Shown piece after piece: positions 1 through 7,957 of a DNA stretch of 39,292 nucleotides (position 1 is its first letter; each line of letters opens with the position of its first letter). The translations under genes and the position numbers were made by a program. The stretch comes from Myxococcota bacterium (GTDB taxonomy: Bacteria; Myxococcota_A; UBA9160; UBA4427), in contig JANQEL010000082.1 of NCBI GenBank assembly GCA_028278345.1, forward strand, positions 1 to 39,292, given 5' to 3'. Below the pieces are notes generated by a model. That model was not told where the DNA came from. It did not search any database and saw only the letters and a list, made by a program, of their open reading frames with translations.

Positions 1-1616
1 GCCATGCGGGCCCAGAGATAGGCGAGGACGACGTAGCCGGAGAGCATGGCGAAGTCGACGGACGCTGCGCCGAGTTCGTCGAGGTTCTGGATCGCACGTT
101 CGCTGACCGTCTTCGTGAGCTCGTCCCAGGCCTCGTTGTATTCACGCAGTGGCGCGATGAACTCGGCCAGACCCTCGTCGTCTGCATGCGCGTCGCAGTA
201 CGCGCGAATCATCGCGGTCGCGTTGCGAAGCAACGCCCCGCCGGTGCCGAGCACCTTGCGGCCGATCAGGTCGAGGGCCTGGATGCCGGTGGTGCCCTCG
301 TAGACCGTCGAGATGCGGCCATCGCGGATCACCTGCTCCACGCCGTTGTCGGCGATGTAGCCGTGACCGCCGAACACCTGCATGCCGAGAGCACACACCT
401 CCTGGCTCACCTCGGTGCAGAAGGCCTTCGCGACCGGGGTCAGCAGTTCGAGTAGATCGTTCGCTTCCTTGCTGCGCGCTTCGTCGCCATGCGCGGCCAG
501 GTCGACCAACTGCCCGAGCCAGCTGATGAGCGCGCGTGAACCCTCGACCAGCGCCTTCTGGATCAGGAGCATCCGGCGCACGTCGGGATGCACGATGATC
601 GGGTCGGCTTCGCCCTCGGGGTTCTTCGGCCCGGTGAGCGAGCGCATCTGTTCGCGCTCGCGGGCGTAGGCGAGGGCCCATTGATGAGCCACCTGCCCCA
701 TCGCGAGACCCTGGAGGGCGGTGCCGAGGCGCGCGGTGTTCATCAACTCGAACATCACTTCGAGACCGCGCCCCTCTTCGCCGACGATCTCCCCTTCGGC
801 CTCGTCGAAGTTCATCACGCAGGTGGCCGAACCCTTGAGCCCCATCTTGTGTTCGATCGAACTGCAGCTGACGCCGTTGGCTTCGCCGAGCGAACCATCC
901 GGGTTCACACGCCGCTTGGGCACCACGAAGAGCGATACCCCCTTGGTGCCGGCGGGTGCGCCTTCCACGCGAGCCAGGATGCTGTGGACGATGTTCTCCG
1001 TGATGTCCTGCTCACCGCCCGAGACGAAGATCTTGCTGCCACTGATTCGGTAGCGACCGTCGCCGATCGGCACGGCCTTCGTGCGCAGCAGCCCGACGTC
1101 GGAACCGCAGTGCGCCTCCGTCAGGCACATCGTGCCCGCCCACTCCCCGGCGAGGAGCTTCGGCAGGTAGGTCTGCTTCTGGGCGTTCGTTCCCGCGGCG
1201 AGCAGACAGGTGACGGGCGCCAGCGCGAGCCCGGGATACATGCTCCACGCCCAGCAGGCCGAACCCACGAGCTCGGTCACCAGAAAACCCATCGAAGGTG
1301 GCAGGCCCTGCCCGCCCACTTCGCAAGGTGCGGTCAACGATTGCCAACCGCCTTCGGCGTAGCTGCGGAAGGCCGCGGAGAAGCCATCGGGGGTCGTGAC
1401 CGCGCCGTTCTCGAAGCGACAACCCTGCTCGTCGCTCACGCGAAAGAGGGGCGCCACCTCCTGCTCTGCGAATTCCGCCGCTGCACGCACGATCGTGTCG
1501 AGCAACTCGAGGTTGACGGATTCACAGCCTTCGAGGCCGGCGTAGTGCGCCTCGGCGTCGAAGACATCGCGCAGCAGGTAATCGATCTCGCGCAGGGGGG
1601 CGCGGTAGTCGGGCAT
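1..1616 (-). CDS. Acyl-CoA dehydrogenase, DmdC-like long type (C-terminus cut by window edge)
   Basis: Flavin-dependent alpha,beta-dehydrogenation of an acyl-CoA, probably cytoplasmic. The N-terminus (MPDYRAPLREIDYLLRDV) is the lead-in typical of the roughly 590-600-residue acyl-CoA dehydrogenases that include 3-methylmercaptopropionyl-CoA dehydrogenase DmdC. The middle carries the flavin-contacting segment MCLTEAHCGSDVGLLRTKA, and the C-terminal half has VYEGTTGIQALDLIGRK with the probable catalytic base Glu440. About 538 codons are present and the frame runs off the left edge, so perhaps 50-60 residues are missing. The ATG at 1616 is chosen because the family N-terminus starts there. It is transcribed in the same direction as the upstream PhyH gene. 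The substrate cannot be read from sequence: related proteins act on fatty acyl-CoAs, MMPA-CoA or sterol side chains. The family is certain, the specific reaction is not. Confidence 0.92.
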   Translation of the reverse strand, partial: MPDYRAPLREIDYLLRDVFDAEAHYAGLEGCESVNLELLDTIVRAAAEFAEQEVAPLFRVSDEQGCRFENGAVTTPDGFSAAFRSYAEGGWQSLTAPCEVGGQGLPPSMGFLVTELVGSACWAWSMYPGLALAPVTCLLAAGTNAQKQTYLPKLLAGEWAGTMCLTEAHCGSDVGLLRTKAVPIGDGRYRISGSKIFVSGGEQDITENIVHSILARVEGAPAGTKGVSLFVVPKRRVNPDGSLGEANGVSCSSIEHKMGLKGSATCVMNFDEAEGEIVGEEGRGLEVMFELMNTARLGTALQGLAMGQVAHQWALAYAREREQMRSLTGPKNPEGEADPIIVHPDVRRMLLIQKALVEGSRALISWLGQLVDLAAHGDEARSKEANDLLELLTPVAKAFCTEVSQEVCALGMQVFGGHGYIADNGVEQVIRDGRISTVYEGTTGIQALDLIGRKVLGTGGALLRNATAMIRAYCDAHADDEGLAEFIAPLREYNEAWDELTKTVSERAIQNLDELGAASVDFAMLSGYVVLAYLWARM

Positions 1617-1757
1617 GGGGGATCGCTCTTCGATGAAGGTCGATGATGGGTGAGGGCGGCCGAGCCTAACGCGTTTGCCCCTCCCCCGGTTCGAAGCACG
1701 AGCATCGATTCGCCATTCCGAAACGAACGCAACGCTCGGTCCAGAACCGTTCTTCGA

Positions 1758-2621
1758 TCAGGAGGCTTCGCCTTCCGCGACGATCCGCTTCCACGGTTCG
1801 CTGAGTTCGACGACGCCGAGGTAACCGCCGCCGGCCGCGAGATCGTCGTGGATACCGAAACCGAGCAGTTCGCGCGCACGCTGAGGCATCGCGCGCACGA
1901 CTTCGGGCGGAGTCGAGAGGCAGTTGTTCTCTTCCGTGCGTAGCCAGCCAAGCGTGTAACTCACGTGGATGCCGCGGCGGATCACGTCCGAGGTCACGTT
2001 GGCGCCCCCCGCGTGGAACGTGCTGCCGAGGTAGACCACCGCGCTGCCCGCCGGCATCGCAGTCGCCACCGCCTCGTCCGGTTCGGGGTAGCGCCCCTCT
2101 TCCCAACGATGGCTGCCCGGCACGACGAGGGTGCCGCCGTTGTCGGCGGTGAAGTCGGAGAGCGCGATCAACGACGCCAACTGCACCTCGCCTTCGAGTT
2201 TCGGCAGGCGCTTCCAGACCCATTCGTCGCGGTGAAGGAACTGCGCCTCGCTGCCGGGGAGACGTTCCATCAGGTGGGCGATGTTGAGTTGATAATCCGC
2301 GCAGTTGGGAAGCAGCATGCGATCGCAGATCGACATGTACCGCGGATGGCAGAGCACATGGTCGACGAAGCAGCGCGACTTCCCCGCCACCCCCGAGACG
2401 TGGGTCACGCGATCCCCGAAGAAGCCCGCGATCGCCTCGTTGGGGAAGTCGCGCACGATGCCGCGTTCGGCGGCGATGAGCTGGTCCACTTCGCGATTGA
2501 AGGTCTCGAGCACCTCCGGCGACAGGAAGTCTTCGACGATCACCGCACCGACCTCGTCGAGGGCGTCGAGCATGACGTCGTCGGTGGCGTCCGCGGGGAC
2601 GCTCGGAATCACTTCACCCAT
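1758..2621 (-). CDS. Phytanoyl-CoA dioxygenase (PhyH) family protein 1
   Basis: Predicted non-haem Fe(II)/2-oxoglutarate-dependent hydroxylase of 287 aa. The iron triad is visible: His130 and Asp132 in FLHRDEW, and the distal His203 in STFHAGG. An Arg216/Arg217 pair (RRGIHVSY) sits where the 2-oxoglutarate carboxylate is normally bound. NGGTLVVPGSHRW is the usual PhyH family signature. The ATG at 2621 is preferred over an in-frame ATG 21 bases upstream because AAGGAGA lies just before it. The gene diverges from the P450 at 2707 across only 85 bp, so the two probably share a control region, and it lies upstream of the acyl-CoA dehydrogenase on the same strand. The substrate is unknown. Members hydroxylate CoA esters, free acids, amino acids or natural products. 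Confidence 0.9.
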   Translation of the reverse strand: MGEVIPSVPADATDDVMLDALDEVGAVIVEDFLSPEVLETFNREVDQLIAAERGIVRDFPNEAIAGFFGDRVTHVSGVAGKSRCFVDHVLCHPRYMSICDRMLLPNCADYQLNIAHLMERLPGSEAQFLHRDEWVWKRLPKLEGEVQLASLIALSDFTADNGGTLVVPGSHRWEEGRYPEPDEAVATAMPAGSAVVYLGSTFHAGGANVTSDVIRRGIHVSYTLGWLRTEENNCLSTPPEVVRAMPQRARELLGFGIHDDLAAGGGYLGVVELSEPWKRIVAEGEAS

Positions 2622-2706
2622 GGCTCGTCTCCTTCGTCGCATGAAGTGCTCGAACGCGACTCCTCGACAGCATATGCCCTACAGCTTCGCGCGCTACGCT
2701 GGCGCG

Positions 2707-3906
2707 ATGGCCGCAGCCGATGCCACGACCCCCGATCCGAGCGCCGTCGATTTCGCCTTCGACGAACTCCCCGGCGAGTCGCTCCACCGCACGCTGCACG
2801 CCCTGCGCGCCATGGGTCCCGTCACCCCGACGCGCTTCCTCGGTATCCCCTCGTTCGTGATCTGTGCGCGCGAACCGCTCTTCGACGCCTTCATCGACAC
2901 GGAGCGCTTCCCGCCCCATCGCATGTACCAGGCCTCCTTCGAGGGCGCGATCGGCGAGAGCTTCATCTCGATGCCCGAGCCCGAGCGACATCGCGTCTAC
3001 CGCCGGCTCGCCACGCCGGCCTTTCGCTCCCGTGCCGTCGATCGACATGTGGCCGAAGGCCTCGCCCCCATCGCGAACGAGTTGCTCGACGAACTCGAAG
3101 GCCGCGAGCGTTTCGATCTCGTCGAAGACTACGCGGCGCGCTTCCCCTACCTCGTGATCACGCGCCTGCTCGGCCTGCCACGCGATCGCGAGGAGGCCTT
3201 CCACCGCTGGGCGTTGGCGTTGTTGAGCTTTCGCGACGATCCGATCGAAGCGGCGAAGGCCGCCGAAGAGCTCACGGCCTTCCTCGCCCCGATCGTGCAC
3301 GAACGCCGGCAGCAACCGCGCGACGACGTGATTTCGGCGCTGACCCAGGCCGAGGTCGAAGGTCGCGCGCTGACCGACGAAGAGATCTATAGCCACGTCC
3401 GCCTGCTCTTCCCGACCGGCGGCGAGACCACCCACGGCTCGCTGGGCAATGCACTCTCGATTCTGCTTCGCCACGAAGATGCCTGGTCGCGGCTGCGCGA
3501 CGACCCCACGCTGATCGAACCCGCCGTCGACGAAGCCCTGCGTTTCGAAACCCCGATCGCGGTGCTCCCGCGTATGTCCGCCAGCCATCCCACGTGCTTC
3601 CACGGCGTCGACATCCCGGCCGATAGCTGGGTGCTCTTCGCGATCGCAGGCGCGAACCGCGATCCGGCCTGCTTCGACGACCCCGATTGCTTCGAGATCG
3701 GGCGCAACACGAGCAACGCCCTCACCTTCGGTCGCGGCGTGAAATCGTGCCCCGGCATGCACCTCGCCCGGCGCAACCTCTGCACTGCGATCGAGATCCT
3801 GCTCGAGCGCATGCCCCGCCTCGAACTCCTCGACCCCGAAGCCGCCGAGCCCCGTCGAAGCGTGCTGCGCTGCCCCGACGCCCTGCACGTGCGCCGCCTC
3901 GACTGA
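2707..3906 (+). CDS. Cytochrome P450
   Basis: Soluble class I-type bacterial P450, 399 aa. The I-helix oxygen-activation motif reads PTGGETTHGS (usually A-G-x-E/D-T). The K-helix ExxR is in DEALRFETP, and the haem-binding loop is LTFGRGVKSCPGMHLARR with Cys348 as the iron ligand. The Phe and Gly of the loop are conserved, but the usual His two residues before Cys is Lys. It needs a ferredoxin and reductase, and none is seen in the window. The start is uncertain: ATG 2707 lacks a Shine-Dalgarno sequence, and an ATG at 2674 is in frame. A TACGCT hexamer ends six bases before 2707, which would fit a leaderless transcript. The gene is followed after 27 bp by the DapB-like gene and then a second PhyH gene, suggesting one oxidative pathway. 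Confidence 0.93.
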   Translation: MAAADATTPDPSAVDFAFDELPGESLHRTLHALRAMGPVTPTRFLGIPSFVICAREPLFDAFIDTERFPPHRMYQASFEGAIGESFISMPEPERHRVYRRLATPAFRSRAVDRHVAEGLAPIANELLDELEGRERFDLVEDYAARFPYLVITRLLGLPRDREEAFHRWALALLSFRDDPIEAAKAAEELTAFLAPIVHERRQQPRDDVISALTQAEVEGRALTDEEIYSHVRLLFPTGGETTHGSLGNALSILLRHEDAWSRLRDDPTLIEPAVDEALRFETPIAVLPRMSASHPTCFHGVDIPADSWVLFAIAGANRDPACFDDPDCFEIGRNTSNALTFGRGVKSCPGMHLARRNLCTAIEILLERMPRLELLDPEAAEPRRSVLRCPDALHVRRLD

Positions 3907-3933
3907 ACGCGAAGCGAAAGCCTGGAGACTCCC

Positions 3934-4929
3934 ATGAAACCCCTGCGCGTCGTCCAATGGAGCACCGGGGGCTGCGGCGCGATCGCGGTTCGCACGCTCT
4001 CCGATCGCCCCGACCTCGAACTCGTGGGCGTCTGGGTTCACGCCGAGGCGAAGCGCGGGCGCGATGCCGGCGAGGTCGTCGGGCTCGACCCCATCGGCGT
4101 CGAAACCACGAACGATGCCGACGCCCTACTGGCGCTCGATCCCGACTGCATCTCGTATACGGCGAGTGGCGAAGCCCGGCCCAAGGAGTGTGTCGACGAC
4201 TTCTGCCGTTTTCTCTCGCGCGGGATCAACGTCGTCACCACTTCGGTTCCCGGCCTGCTCCACCCGGCGGGCTACGACCCGGACGCGGTCGCCGCGATCG
4301 AAGAAGCCGCGCGGGCCGGAGGCGCCACCCTCTACGCCTCGGGAATCGAGCCCGGCTTTGCCGGCGACCACCTCGCGCTCGTGCTCGCGACGCTCTCCCA
4401 CCGCATCGATTCGATCCGCACCCAGGAGGTCTTCGGCTACGAGACCTATCCCGTCCCGTTCACCATCTACGAGGTCTTCGGCTTCGGCAAACCACCCGAG
4501 CACCGCTGCCTGATGGAGCTTCCCGGGGTACAGGCTTCTGCGTGGGCGCCGCCGGTGCAGATGGTCGCGGATCACCTCGGTGCACCCCTCGACGAGATTC
4601 GCGAGACCTACGAAAAGCGCATCACCGAACGCCCGCTCGATGTCGCCGCCGGTCACATCGAAGCCGGCACGGTGGGGGCCGTCCGCTTCGAGACCATCGG
4701 CGTGGTGGACGGGCGCGATGCGATCGTCATCGAGCACATCAATCGCCTCGCTCCCGACATCGCACCCGATTGGCCGACCGCGCGGCGCGACGGAACCTAT
4801 CGGCTGCTGATCGAAGGCGATCCGAGCTACCAGTGCGAACTCACTCTGGGCAGCGCCGACGACTACAGCGACCACGGCATGGTGGGAACCACGATGCGCA
4901 TCGTGAACGCCATCCCCGCGGTGTGCTGA
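3934..4929 (+). CDS. NAD(P)-dependent dehydrogenase with dihydrodipicolinate-reductase-like fold
   Basis: 331 aa. The N-terminal Rossmann segment (VVQWSTGGCGAIAVRTL) is the DapB-N type, and the whole chain resembles proteins annotated 'dihydrodipicolinate reductase' or 2,4-diaminopentanoate dehydrogenase-like, which are common in actinobacteria and deltaproteobacteria beside lipid and steroid genes. It lacks the lysine-pathway context of true DapB, so a role in lysine synthesis is unlikely. The likely activity is reduction or oxidation of a small carbonyl or imine intermediate. The start is supported by TGGAGA seven bases before the ATG. It lies 27 bp after the P450 and 68 bp before PhyH 2, all on the same strand, so co-transcription is likely. 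The substrate is unknown. Confidence 0.8.
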   Translation: MKPLRVVQWSTGGCGAIAVRTLSDRPDLELVGVWVHAEAKRGRDAGEVVGLDPIGVETTNDADALLALDPDCISYTASGEARPKECVDDFCRFLSRGINVVTTSVPGLLHPAGYDPDAVAAIEEAARAGGATLYASGIEPGFAGDHLALVLATLSHRIDSIRTQEVFGYETYPVPFTIYEVFGFGKPPEHRCLMELPGVQASAWAPPVQMVADHLGAPLDEIRETYEKRITERPLDVAAGHIEAGTVGAVRFETIGVVDGRDAIVIEHINRLAPDIAPDWPTARRDGTYRLLIEGDPSYQCELTLGSADDYSDHGMVGTTMRIVNAIPAVC

Positions 4930-4997
4930 GCGGCCCCGGGCATCACCACCGCAGCAGATCTCCCCCTCACCCTCCCGCCACAGGCCTTCCGACGCGG

Positions 4998-5852
4998 ATG
5001 AACCCGACGACCCGCTCACGACTCGATCGATTCGAAGACCAGGGCTTCGTGATCCTCGAAGGGCTGCTCTCGCCAGACGAACTCGAGGAGATCCGCACCC
5101 GCATCGACGACTACACGGGTCTCGGTTGGAGCGGACGCAACGACTTCGAAGGCGTGAGGACCCAGCGCGTGTATTCGCTCGTCGGCCGCGGAAAGGTGTT
5201 CGAAGCCACCGTGGAACACCCAGCGGTGCTCGACGTTCTGGATGCGCTGCTCGCACCCAACTACCAGCTCACCGCCAGCCAGGCGATCTGCATCGCCCCC
5301 GGCGAGAAGCCCCAGCCCGTGCACTACGACGACACCTTCTATCCGATCCCCCGACCGCGGCCGGCGATCAGCGTGTCGACGATCTGGGCGGTCGACGATT
5401 TCGCGGCGAGCAATGGCGGAACCGAGGTGATCCCCGGCAGTCACCGCTGGAGCGACGACGAGGTCGCAACCAGTATGATCAGCGCCCCCGACGGCCCCCA
5501 GAACCCGGCCTTCGAGGCGAAGCTCCAGCCGCTGGAGATGCCCGCGGGCTCGTGCGCCATCTTCTCGGGCACCCTGCTCCATCGAGGCGGCGGCAATCGA
5601 AGCGACCGACCCCGGCGCGCCTTCAGCCACCAGTACTGCGAGCCCTGGGCCCGCACCCAGGAGAACTGGTTCCTCTCGATCCCGAGAGATCGCGTGGCCG
5701 CGATGTCACCCCGGCTGCAGAGCCTGCTCGGCTACTCGATCCATCCACCCTTCATGGGCCAGGTGGCGGGTCGTCACCCCACCAAGAGCCTCGAACCCGA
5801 CCATGTGAATTCCCTCGTCGACGAGGACGCGAAGGTCGGTGGACGCGGCTGA
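4998..5852 (+). CDS. Phytanoyl-CoA dioxygenase (PhyH) family protein 2
   Basis: 284 aa, a second predicted Fe(II)/2-oxoglutarate oxygenase. The iron ligands are His109 and Asp111 (PVHYDDTFYP) and His195 (TLLHRGGG). Arg206/Arg207 (RPRRAFSHQYC) probably bind 2-oxoglutarate. The NGGTEVIPGSHRW signature matches PhyH 1 (NGGTLVVPGSHRW), but the rest differs strongly, so these are distant paralogues rather than a recent duplication. The N-terminus (RFEDQGFVILEGLLSPDEL) is a standard PhyH start, which fixes the ATG at 4998. It is the last gene of the P450/dehydrogenase run. The substrate is unknown. Confidence 0.88.
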   Translation: MNPTTRSRLDRFEDQGFVILEGLLSPDELEEIRTRIDDYTGLGWSGRNDFEGVRTQRVYSLVGRGKVFEATVEHPAVLDVLDALLAPNYQLTASQAICIAPGEKPQPVHYDDTFYPIPRPRPAISVSTIWAVDDFAASNGGTEVIPGSHRWSDDEVATSMISAPDGPQNPAFEAKLQPLEMPAGSCAIFSGTLLHRGGGNRSDRPRRAFSHQYCEPWARTQENWFLSIPRDRVAAMSPRLQSLLGYSIHPPFMGQVAGRHPTKSLEPDHVNSLVDEDAKVGGRG

Positions 5853-6189
5853 CGCCACAAATCGCCACGTTCCTGCAACTTTCTCGACCATCCCCGCTGG
5901 AAAATCGGCAACAGACGGTGTAACTGAGCTGCCGAGGACCTTTGATTCCGGGAGGTTTGGCGCGTAGCCGAACAGCGTGAGCACGGTATTCCCATCGATT
6001 TCCCCGTCGATCGCCATCGCGAACCACACGCTTGCGGGCTTTCCCCCACGACGCACGACCGATCCGATCGCATGAGCCACGAACCAATGGGTGTGCGTAT
6101 CAGACGGCTCCCCGACACGGTCGCCGAGCACTGACTCCGAAACGAGCCAGCGGCGTCCCGGGGAACGACAGCGAAATGGGAAGAGAAGC
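5853..6189. other. Intergenic stretch without a convincing gene
   Basis: These 337 bp separate PhyH 2 from the Lys/Ala-rich gene. GC content is visibly lower than in the flanking genes. The minus strand stays open through it and gives a passable peptide (around GKPASVWFAMAIDGEIDG), but it has no start codon with a ribosome-binding site, its third positions are not strongly GC-biased, and the frame merely continues antisense through the next gene. It probably contains the promoter of the gene at 6190, though I see no clear -35/-10 pair. Confidence 0.5.
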
Positions 6190-7326
6190 ATGAGCCCCGC
6201 GAAATCGACCCGAAAGAAATCCAAGCGATCCACTGCCAGGGGCCGCGCAAAGACGTCCCGCAAGACCGCGAAGAAGAAGGCCCGGAAGAAGGCTGGAAAG
6301 AAGAAGAGTGCGCGCAAGGGCGCGAAGGCCAGGAAGAAGACCTCGAAGAAGAAGAGCGCAAAGAAGAAAGTGAAGACGAGCGCAAAGAACACGGCAGCGG
6401 CGAAGAAGAAGGCCGCGGCAGCCAAGAAGAAGGCGGCTGCGGCAAAGAAGAAGGCTGCGGCTGCCAAGAAGAAAGCCGCCGCGGCGAAGAAGAAGGCCGA
6501 GGCCGCGCGCAAGAAGGCCGCGGCAGCGGCCAAGAAGAAGGCGGCCGCGGCGAAGAAGAAGGCAGCCGCCGTCAAGAAGAAGGCCGCGGCTGCGAAGAAG
6601 AAGGCTGCCGCGATCAAGAAGCGCAAGGCGCTGATCGCGAAGAAGAAGGCGATCGCCAAGAAGAAGGCCATCGCGAAGAAGAAGGCAGCGGCAAAGAAGA
6701 AGGCCGCTGCGATCGCGGCAAAGAAGAAGGCCGCCGCCAAGAAGGCCCTCGAAGCCAAGCGCGCGGCTGAGGCGAAGGCCAAGGCCGAAGCCAGGGCGAA
6801 GAAGGAAGCCGAAGCCAAGCGCATCGCCGAAGAGAAGGCGGCCGCCGCCCTCGCCGCCCGCCGCGGCAAGGCGAAGCCGACCGGCCCGCGTCATCCCAAG
6901 CTCGGGTACAAGTGGGAGTGCTTCAACTGTGAGGCGAAGTTCTACGACCTCGGCAAGGAAGAGCCCGTCTGCCCGAAATGCGGCGCTGACCAGCGCGACA
7001 AGCCCAAGGACGCCCCCGTCGACAAGTCGAAGAAGAAGGGCAAGAAGCCGAAGGTACGCCCGATGGTGCCGATGTTCGACGACGAAGCGCCCCAATCCGA
7101 CGACGACATGTCGATGGACGATCGCCCGACCGCCCCCGGGACGGGCGAAGAGCTCTTCGAAGATTCGGCCGATGCCGAAACGGAAGACGACGATGTCGTG
7201 GACATCGTGGACGCCGTCGAAGGCGCGGAGGTCGCCGACGCGGCCGACACGAACATCGACGACAACGACCCGGTGTCGGGCACCACGGGCGACCCGATCA
7301 AGATCGAAGACATCGAGGACAAGTAG
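6190..7326 (+). CDS. Histone-H1-like Lys/Ala-rich protein fused to a FYDLN (TIGR02300-type) zinc ribbon
   Basis: 378 aa in three parts. Residues 1-235 are a low-complexity basic tail made of tandem AAAKKK units, like bacterial histone-H1 analogues (compare HctB, AlgP), so it probably binds DNA or RNA. Next comes a compact zinc-ribbon core: CFNC (Cys244, Cys247), FYDLGKEEP, then CPKC (Cys261, Cys264), which matches the short FYDLN-acid family although that signature normally reads FYDLN. The last 100 or so residues are strongly acidic ([10 protein letters not shown] and similar). A basic tail, zinc knuckle and acidic tail on one chain suggest nucleoid or RNA-polymerase association, but this is inference. 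The ATG at 6190 follows GGGAAGAGAAGC; an upstream in-frame extension has no ribosome-binding site. It converges on the gene at 7360. Confidence 0.85.
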   Translation: MSPAKSTRKKSKRSTARGRAKTSRKTAKKKARKKAGKKKSARKGAKARKKTSKKKSAKKKVKTSAKNTAAAKKKAAAAKKKAAAAKKKAAAAKKKAAAAKKKAEAARKKAAAAAKKKAAAAKKKAAAVKKKAAAAKKKAAAIKKRKALIAKKKAIAKKKAIAKKKAAAKKKAAAIAAKKKAAAKKALEAKRAAEAKAKAEARAKKEAEAKRIAEEKAAAALAARRGKAKPTGPRHPKLGYKWECFNCEAKFYDLGKEEPVCPKCGADQRDKPKDAPVDKSKKKGKKPKVRPMVPMFDDEAPQSDDDMSMDDRPTAPGTGEELFEDSADAETEDDDVVDIVDAVEGAEVADAADTNIDDNDPVSGTTGDPIKIEDIEDK

Positions 7327-7359
7327 GCGATCGCCCCCTGCCCTCGCCGCGCGCGGGGA

Positions 7360-7809
7360 TCAGATCGCGGTCAGGCGCTTCAGGTGGAGCGACCACTGGC
7401 TCTGGTTGCGCCGCCAGTTCTGCTCGTCGGTGATCTGGCGCAGCCGCGCCTCGGCATCGGCCACCTGCGAGGTCGCCACGCGCACCGAATCGCCGATCTT
7501 CTGGACGCGCTCGAACTCGGCGACCTTCTCCGAGATCAGCCCGTCGGTGTCGCGCACGCCGCCGACCTTCTGCATCGAGGCCTTGTACTTGCGCTCGAGG
7601 ATGTCGGCCTGTTCACCGTAGGCCTCCGCCAACTCGGCGAGGGCCTCGTCGGTATAGCCCTGGAAGGGGCGCGACCTCGCCTGGGCCTCTTCCTTGGAGA
7701 GGTTGCGGTGGTAGTTGAAGGCACCGAGGCCACCTGCGATCAGGAGCACGATCAGAAGCAGCGTTCCGGTACCGCTTCCGCCCTTCTGCTTCGTCTTCTT
7801 TCGGCCCAT
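7360..7809 (-). CDS. Single-pass membrane protein with extracytoplasmic coiled coil, unknown family
   Basis: 149 aa. A short basic N-terminus (MGRKKTKQKGG) is followed by one hydrophobic helix at about residues 16-33 (TLLLIVLLIAGGLGAF), then a polar helical domain rich in Glu, Ala and Arg that is probably coiled-coil. The positive-inside rule puts the C-terminal domain in the periplasm. The start at 7809 is set by AGGAGG seven bases upstream; a longer in-frame extension is rejected. I do not recognise the family. The lytic transglycosylase gene lies 150 bp upstream on the same strand, which hints weakly at an envelope role. Confidence 0.75.
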   Translation of the reverse strand: MGRKKTKQKGGSGTGTLLLIVLLIAGGLGAFNYHRNLSKEEAQARSRPFQGYTDEALAELAEAYGEQADILERKYKASMQKVGGVRDTDGLISEKVAEFERVQKIGDSVRVATSQVADAEARLRQITDEQNWRRNQSQWSLHLKRLTAI

Positions 7810-7957
7810 CTGCGCCTCCTGCCCCTCGTCGTTCGAACCTTCTCGAAACTCTTCGGCAGTTGGCGGGCGTTCCACAGTGAAAAGCACCCGATTGCGCAGG
7901 GGGTCGGCAAGGCGCACGCAACCCGGGCGCGTGCTCGGCCCCTCCCCGCGACCCGGA

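Noticed and set aside
3934..4929. DapB of lysine biosynthesis
   Set aside because: Only the N-terminal fold is DapB-like; length (331 aa), C-terminal sequence and neighbours do not fit the lysine enzyme.
6380..6760. Tandem GCCAAGAAGAAG-like DNA repeats as a non-coding array
   Set aside because: The reading frame is kept throughout and leads into the zinc ribbon, so it is protein low complexity.
5706..6869. Long open frame on the minus strand opposite the Lys/Ala-rich gene
   Set aside because: It encodes Ala/Phe runs that mirror the AAG/GCG-rich plus-strand repeats; no start or ribosome-binding site, and the plus-strand gene has recognisable CxxC motifs.
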